This document shows, piece by piece, positions 56,301 to 64,000 of a DNA stretch of 64,000 nt. The stretch lies in NCBI GenBank assembly GCA_964035545.1, contig OZ037766.1, positions 18,007,581 through 18,071,580 of the forward strand. The letters run 5' to 3'. How positions within the stretch are numbered: position 1 is the first letter of the stretch; every line of letters begins with the position of its first letter. This DNA comes from Bugula neritina (lineage: Eukaryota > Bryozoa > Gymnolaemata > Cheilostomatida > Bugulidae). The position numbers and the translations under genes are program-made. Under the pieces are notes generated by a model, which was given only the letters and a program-made list of their open reading frames with translations, was not told the origin of the DNA and searched no databases.

Positions 56301-58796
56301 CTGAAAGACACTAAAACTCACTGAAGTATGGTGTAATATCTGCAAATGCACTGTAACATATTGAAATTTACTGTAACACAGTGAAATATACTGTAACATA
56401 CTGAAATATACTGTAACATACAGAGATATACTGCAAGATACTGAAATATACTACAACTCACTGAAATATAGTGTAATTTACGAAAATGTACTGTAACATA
56501 CTGAAATTTATTGTAACATACTGAATTATACTGCAACATACTGGAATACACTGTAACATACTGAAACATATTGCAAAATACTGCAACATACTGAAATACG
56601 CTGTAACATACTGAAAGACGCCGTATCATACTGAAATATACTATAACCCACTGAAATATACTGCAACATACTGAAAAATACTGTAACATACTGAAATATA
56701 CTGCAACATACTGAAATACACTGTAACATACAGCAATACACTGCAACATACTGCAGCATACTGCAACATACTGCAACATGCTGAAATACACTGTAACATA
56801 CTGAAATATATTGCAAAATACTGCAACATACTGAAATACACTGTAACATACTGAAAGACACTAAAACTCACTGAAGTATAGCGTAATATCTGGAAATGCA
56901 CTGTGACATACTGAAATATACTGAAACACGCTGAAATATACTGCAACATACTGAAATATACTGTAACATACCGAAATTTATTGTAACATACCGAATTATA
57001 CTGCAACATACTGAAATATACTGTAACATACTGAAATATATTGCAAAATACTGCAACATACTTAAATACACTGTAACATACTGAAAGACACTAAAACTCA
57101 CTGAAGTATAGTGTAATATCTGGAAATGCACTGTGACATACTGAAATATACTGAAACACGCTGAATTATACTGCAACATACTGAAATACACTGCAACATA
57201 CTGAAATACACTGTAACATACTGAAAGACACTAAAACTCACTGAAGAATAGTGTAATATCTGCAAATGCACTGTAACATATTGAAATTTACTGTAACACA
57301 GTGAAATATACTGTAACATACTGAAATATACTGTAACATACTGAGATATACTGCAAGATACTGAAATATACTACAACTCTCTGAAGTATAGTGTAATTTA
57401 CGAAAATGTACTGTAACATACTGAAATTTATAGTAACATACTGAGTTATACTGCAACATACTGAAATACACTGTAACATACTGAAACATATTGCAAAGTA
57501 CTGCAACATACTGAAATACACTGTAACATACTGAAAGACGCTGTATCATAATGAAATATACTATAACCCACTGAAATATACTGCAACATACTGAAATATA
57601 CTGTAACAAACTGAAATATACTGCAACTTACTGAAATACACTGTAACATACAGAAATACACTGCAACATACTGCAGCAAACTGCAACATACTGCAACATA
57701 CTGAAATACACTGTAACATATTGAAATACACTGCAACACATTGAAATATGCTTCAACATACCGAAATATATGGTAACCTACTGAAATATGTTGCAAACTA
57801 CTGAAATATATTGCAACATACTGCAACTTAATGAAATATACTGTAAAATACTGAAATATACTGGAAGATACTGAAACCTACTGAAATACACTGTAACATA
57901 CTGAAATACACTGCAACATACTGCAACATACTGAAATACACTGTAACATATTGAAATACATTGCAACACATTGAAATAAGTTGCAAGATACTGAATTATA
58001 CTGCAACATACTGAAAGACACTAAAACTAACTGAAGTATAGTGAAAAATCTGAAAATGCACTGTGGCATACTGAAATATACTGAAACACGCTGAAATATA
58101 CTGGAACATACTGAAATAAACTGCAACATACTGAGATATACTGCAAGATACTGAAATATACTACAACTCACTGAAGTATAGTGTAGTTTGCAGAAATGTA
58201 CTGTAACACACTGAAATTTATTGTATCATACTGAAATATACGGCAACGTACTGAAATACACTGTAACATACTGAAATATATTGCAAAATACTGCAACATA
58301 CTGAAGTATACTGCAACATACTGAAAGACACTAAAACTCACTGAAGTATAGTGTAATATCTGCAAATGCACTGTAACATACTGAAATTACTGTAACACAC
58401 TGAAATATACTGTAACATACTGAAATATACTGTAACATACGGAGATATACTGCGAGATACTGAAATATACTACAACTCACTGAAGTATAGTGTAATTTTC
58501 GGAAATGTACTGTAACATACTGAATTTTATGGTAACATACTGAATTATACTGCAACATACTGAAATATACTGTAACGTACTGAAATATGTTGCAAAATAC
58601 TGCAACATACTGAAATACACTGTAACATACTGAAATACGCTGTAACATACTGAAATATACTATAACCCACTGAAATATACTGCAACATACTGAAATATAC
58701 TGTAACATACTGAAATATACTGCAACATACTGAAATACACTGTAACATACAGAAATACACTGCAACATGCTGCAGCATACTGCAACATGCTGCAAC
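56301..58796 (+). repeat. Diverged-zone segment R2, copy 1
   Basis: Collinear with 60880-63375 at a constant 4,579-bp offset, with scattered substitutions (for example ATAGTAAC at 57430 against ATTGTAAC, CAGCAATAC near 56732 against CAGAAATAC). It overlaps the second copy of R1, so both offsets run through 57189-58796: the zone is a mosaic, not a simple tandem pair. Confidence 0.8.
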
Positions 58797-60879
58797 ATGC
58801 TGAAATACACTGTAACATATTGAAATATACTGCAACATACTGGAACATACTGGAATATACTGTAACCCACTGAAATATACTGCAACATACTGAAATATAC
58901 TGCAACATACTGAAATACACTGTAACATATTGAAATACATTGCAACACATTGAAATAAGTTGCAAGATACCGAAATATACTGCAACATACTGAAAGACAC
59001 TAAAACTCACTGAAGTATAGTGAAAAATCTAAAAATGCACTGTGGCATACTGAAATATACTGAAACACGCTGAAATATACTGGAACATACTGAAATAAAC
59101 TGTAACATACTGAGATATACTGCAAGATACTGAAACCTACTGAAATACACTGTAACATACTGAAATACACTGCAACATACTGCAACATACTGAAATACAT
59201 TGTGACATATTGAAATGCATTGCAACACATTGAAATATGTTGCAAGATACTGAAATATAATGCAACATACTGAACGACACTAAAACTCACTGAAGTATAG
59301 TGTAATACCTGAAAATGCACTGTGATATACTGAAATACACTGTAACACACTGAAATATACTGCAAAATACTGAAACATACTGAAATATATTGCAAAATAC
59401 TGCAACATACTGAAATACGGTTTAACATACTGAAATACACTGTAACATACTGATATGCACTGCAACATACTGAAATACACGGCAACATACTGGAACATAC
59501 TGGAATATACTGTAACCCACTGAAATACACTACAACATACTGAAATATACTGCAAGATACTGAAACCTACTGAAATACACTGTAACATACTGAAATACAC
59601 TGCAACATGCTGCAAAATACTGAAATACACTGTAACATATTAAAATACATTGCAACACATTGAAATAAGTTGCAAGATACCGAAATATACTGCAACATAC
59701 TGAAAGACACTAAAACTCACTGAAGTATAGTGAAAAATGTAAAAATGCACTGTGGCATGCTGAAATATACTGAAACACGCTGAAATATACTGGAACATAC
59801 TGAAATAAACTGTAACATACTGAGATATACTGCAAGATACTGAAATATACTACAACTCACTGAAGTATAGCGTAATTTGCAGAAATGTACTGTAACACAC
59901 TGAAATTTATTGTATCATACTGAAATATACTGCAACGTACTGAAATACACTGTAACATACTGAAACATATTGCAAAATACTGCAACATACTGAAATACAC
60001 TGTAACATACTGAAACATATTGCAAAATACTGCAACATACTGAAATACACTGTAACATACTGAAATATACTGCAACATACTAAAAGACACTAAAACTCAC
60101 TGAAGTATAGTGTAATATCTGCAAATGCACTGTAACATACTGAAATTTACTGTAACACACTGAAATATACTGTAACATACTGAAATATACTGTAACATAC
60201 TGAGATATACTGCGAGATACTGAAATATGCTGCAACTCACTGAAGTATAGTGTAACTTACGGAAATGTACTGTAACATACTGAAATTCATTGTAACATAC
60301 TGAATTATACTGCAACATACTGAAATACACTGTAACATACTGAAAGACACTAAAACTCACTGAAGTATAGTGTAATATCTGCAAATGCACTGTAACATAT
60401 TGAAATTTAGTGTAACACAGTGAAATATACTGTAACATACTGAAATATACTGTAACATACTAAGATATACTGCAAGATAATGAAATATACTACAACTCAC
60501 TGAAGTATAGTGTAATTTACAAAAATGTACTGTAACATACTGAAATTTATTGTAACATACTGAATTATACTGCAACATACTGAAATACACTGCAACATAC
60601 TGAAATACACTGTAACATATTGAAAGACACTAAAACTCACTGAAGTATAGTGTAATATCTGCAAATGCACTGTAACATATTGAAATTTACGGTAACACAG
60701 TGAAATATACTGTAACATACTGAAATATACTGTAACATACAGAGATATACTGCAAGATACTGAAATATACTACAACTCTCTGAAGTATAGTGTAATTTAC
60801 GAAAATGTACTGTAACATACTGAAATTTATTGTAACATACTGAATTATACTGCAACATACTGAAAAACACTGTAACATA
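58797..60879 (+). repeat. Diverged-zone interval between the R2 copies
   Basis: Continues R1 similarity (to about 59700, matching 55400-56300), then has box-bearing segments at 59857, 60097, 60237, 60357, 60497, 60637, 60777 and 60897, mostly 120-140 bp apart. 60097-60720 also matches 53269-53890 at an offset of 6,828 bp. Confidence 0.72.
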
Positions 60880-63375
60880 CTGAAAGACACTAAAACTCAC
60901 TGAAGTATAGTGTAATATCTGCAAATGCACTGTAATATATTGAAATTTACTGTAACACAGTGAAATATACTGTAACATACTGAAATATACTGTAACATAC
61001 TGAGATATACTGCAAGATACTGAAATATACTACAACTCACTGAAGTATAGTGTAATTTACGAAAATGTACTGTAACATACTGAAGTTTATTGTAACATAC
61101 TGAATTATACTGCAACATACTGGAATACACTGTAACATACTGAAACATATTGCAAAATACTGCAACATACTGAAATACGCTGTAACATACTGAAAGACGC
61201 CGTATCATACTGAAATATACTATAACCCACTGAAATATACTGCAACATACTGAAAAATACTGTAACATACTGAAATATACTGCAACATACTGAAATACAC
61301 TGTAACATACAGAAATACACTGCAACATACTGCAGCATACTGCAACATACTGCAACATGCTGAAATACACTGTAACATACTGAAATATATTGCAAAATAC
61401 TGCAACATACTGAAATACACTGTAACATACTGAAAGACACTAAAACTCACTGAAGTATAGTGTAATATCTGGAAATGCACTGTGACATACTGAAATATAC
61501 TGAAACACGCTGAAATATACTGCAACATACTGAAATATACTGTAACATACCGAAATTTATTGTAACATACCGAATTATACTGCAACATACTGAAATATAC
61601 TGTAACATACTGAAATATATTGCAAAATACTGCAACATACTTAAATACACTGTAACATACTGAAAGACACTAAAACTCACTGAAGTATAGTGTAATATCT
61701 GGAAATGCACTGTGACATACTGAAATATACTGAAACACGCTGAATTATACTGCAACATACTGAAATACACTGCAACATACTGAAATACACTGTAACATAC
61801 TGAAAGACACTAAAACTCACTGAAGTATAGTGTAATATCTGCAAATGCACTGTAACATATTGAAATTTACTGTAACACAGTGAAATATACTGTAACATAC
61901 TGAAATATACTGTAACATACTGAGATATACTGCAAGATACTGAAATATACTACAACTCTCTGAAGTATAGTGTAATTTACGAAAATGTACTGTAACATAC
62001 GGAAATTTATTGTAACATACTGAGTTATACTGCAACATACTGAAATACACTGTAACATACTGAAACATATTGCAAAGTACTGCAACATACTGAAATACAC
62101 TGTAACATACTGAAAGACGCTGTATCATAATGAAATATACTATAACCCACTGAAATATACTGCAACATACTGAAATATACTGTAACAAACTGAAATATAC
62201 TGCAACTTACTGAAATACACTGTAACATACAGAAATACACTGCAACATACTGCAGCAAACTGCAACATACTGCAACATACTGAAATACACTGTAACATAT
62301 TGAAATACACTGCAACACATTGAAATATGCTTCAACATACCGAAATATATGGTAACCTACTGAAATATGTTGCAAACTACTGAAATATATTGCAACATAC
62401 TGCAACTTAATGAAATATACTTTAAAATACTGAAATATACTGGAAGATACTGAAACCTACTGAAATACACTGTAACATACTGAAATACACTGCAACATAC
62501 TGCAACATACTGAAATACACTGTAACATATTGAAATACATTGCAACACACTGAAATAAGTTGCAAGATACTGAATTATACTGCAACATACTGAAAGACAC
62601 TAAAACTAACTGAAGTATAGTGAAAAATCTGAAAATGCACTGTGGCATACTGAAATATACTGAAACACGCTGAAATATACTGGAACATACTGAAATAAAC
62701 TGCAACATACTGAGATATACTGCAAGATACTGAAATATACTACAACTCACTGAAGTATAGTGTAGTTTGCAGAAATGTACTGTAACACACTGAAATTTAT
62801 TGTATCATACTGAAATATACGGCAACGTACTGAAATACACTGTAACATACTGAAATATATTGCAAAATACTGCAACATACTGAAGTATACTGCAACATAC
62901 TGAAAGACACTAAAACTCACTGAAGTATAGTGTAATATCTGCAAATGCACTGTAACATACTGAAATTACTGTAACACACTGAAATATACTGTAACATACT
63001 GAAATATACTGTAACATACGGAGATATACTGCGAGATACTGAAATATACTACAACTCACTGAAGTATAGTGTAATTTTCGGAAATGTACTGTAACATACT
63101 GAATTTTATGGTAACATACTGAATTATACTGCAACATACTGAAATATACTGTAACGTACTGAAATATGTTGCAAAATACTGCAACATACTGAAATACACT
63201 GTAACATACTGAAATACGCTGTATCATACTGAAATATACTATAACCCACTGAAATATACTGCAACATACTGAAATATACTGTAACATACTGAAATATACT
63301 GCAACATACTGAAATACACTGTAACATACAGAAATACACTGCAACATACTGCAGCATACTGCAACATGCTGCAAC
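60880..63375 (+). repeat. Diverged-zone segment R2, copy 2
   Basis: Second copy of 56301-58796. Shares the 9-bp unit near 62964. The two copies part near 63375, where this one reads CATACTGAAATACAC and the other CATGCTGAAATACAC and then different units. Confidence 0.8.
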
Positions 63376-64000
63376 ATACTGAAATACACTGTAACATATT
63401 GAAATACACTGCAACACATTGAAATTTGCTGTAACATACTGAGATATACTGCAAGACACTGAAATATACTACAGCTCACTGAAGTATAGTGTAATTTACG
63501 GAAATGTACTGTAACATACTGAAATTTATTGTAACATACTGAAATATACTGCAACATACTGAAATACACTGTAACATACTGAAATATATTGCAAAATACT
63601 GCAACATACTGAAATACACTGTAACATGCTCAAATACATTTTATCATATTGCAATATGCTATAACCCACTGAAATATACTGCAACTTAGTGAAATATACT
63701 GTAACATACTGAAATATACTGCAACATACTGAAATACACTGTAACATACAGAAGTACGCTGTAACATTCAGAAATACACTGCAACATACTGCAACATACT
63801 GAAATACACTGTAACATACTGAAACACACTGCAACATACTGAAATATACTGCAACATACTGGAACATACTGGAATATACTGTAACCCACTGAAATATACT
63901 GCAACATACTGAAATATACTGCAAGATACTGAAACCTACTGAAATACACTGTAACATACTGAAATACACTGCAACATGCTGCAACATACTGAAATACACT
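63376..64000 (+). repeat. E-like satellite at the right edge
   Basis: Resembles the middle of module E (about 30000-30600): TACTACAGCTCACTG near 63470, TGCTCAAATACATT near 63628, CAGAAGTACGCTG near 63749. Several substitutions separate it from E, for example TTTATCATATTGCAATATG against TTGTATCATACTGGAATATG. It continues out of the window. Confidence 0.72.

Larger units (their letters stand above)
9281..64000 (+). repeat. Satellite array, right part (10-bp units)
   Basis: This is the same 10-bp satellite as on the left, in the same orientation and without any further foreign insertion that I could see, up to and beyond the right edge. Rare 9-bp units (TACTCAACA at the start of each B module; a shortened GAAATTACTG unit near 54927, 58384 and 62964) and an 11-bp unit (TTGCAAAACTACTG context inside B) are the only breaks of the 10-bp register I noticed. 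No gene is present. Confidence 0.97.

Noticed and set aside
1-64000. Telomeric repeat
   Set aside because: The unit (YACTGNAAYA) lacks the G-rich strand of telomeres, and the variants and higher-order modules are typical of satellites.
1-64000. CENP-B box in the satellite
   Set aside because: No match to the TTCG....A..CGGG pattern was seen in the units or in the recurring box.

Overview
This window is eukaryotic non-coding DNA. About 61.4 of its 64 kb is one satellite array built on a 10-bp motif (consensus roughly YACTGNAAYA on the plus strand, for example TACTGAAATA, CACTGTAACA, TACTGCAACA). All units lie in the same orientation. The only other sequence is a 2,562-bp element with terminal inverted repeats, inserted at 6717-9278. 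I found no supportable protein-coding gene, rRNA, intact tRNA or CRISPR array. A long higher-order satellite, a non-autonomous DNA transposon and a tRNA-like Pol III promoter point to a nuclear genome, probably a heterochromatic or pericentromeric region. I cannot name the organism, and I do not recognise the satellite family.

The satellite is nested. 10-bp units are grouped into segments of mostly 140 and 170 bp, marked by a recurring box TCACTGAAGTATAGTG; 140+170 gives a 310-bp repeat. These segments form larger modules that I call B (986 bp), C (910), C' (655), D (434), Q (1,454) and E (3,270). From 14023 to 50528 the order is D-B-C-D-b-B-C-D-B-Q-C'-D-B-C-D-B(-171)-Q-B-E-C-D-B-Q-C'-D-B-C-D-B-Q-B-C-D-B-Q-B-E, where b is a duplicated 359-bp start of B. 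C-D-B makes a 2,330-bp repeat. 18132-31859 (13,728 bp) and 31860-50528 (18,669 bp) are two copies of one super-repeat. The second carries an extra 4,770-bp C-D-B-Q-B block, and the module lengths account for the size difference exactly.

Layout: 1-6716 is satellite with a 3.2-kb tandem duplication; 6717-9278 is the transposon, which splits a Q module; 9281-10665 is the rest of that Q; 10666-14022 is a B-like start followed by a 1,361-bp tandem duplication; 14023-50528 is the modular super-repeat array; 50529-64000 is a more diverged part with a 1,300-bp tandem duplication and mosaic copies offset by about 3.4 and 4.6 kb.

The minus strand carries dozens of overlapping open frames (up to 325 codons) in all three phases. 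They follow from the 10-bp motif, whose reverse complement contains no stop codon, so I do not annotate them as genes. Nothing here works as a gene system; the biology is chromosome structure, satellite turnover by unequal exchange, and one transposon insertion.
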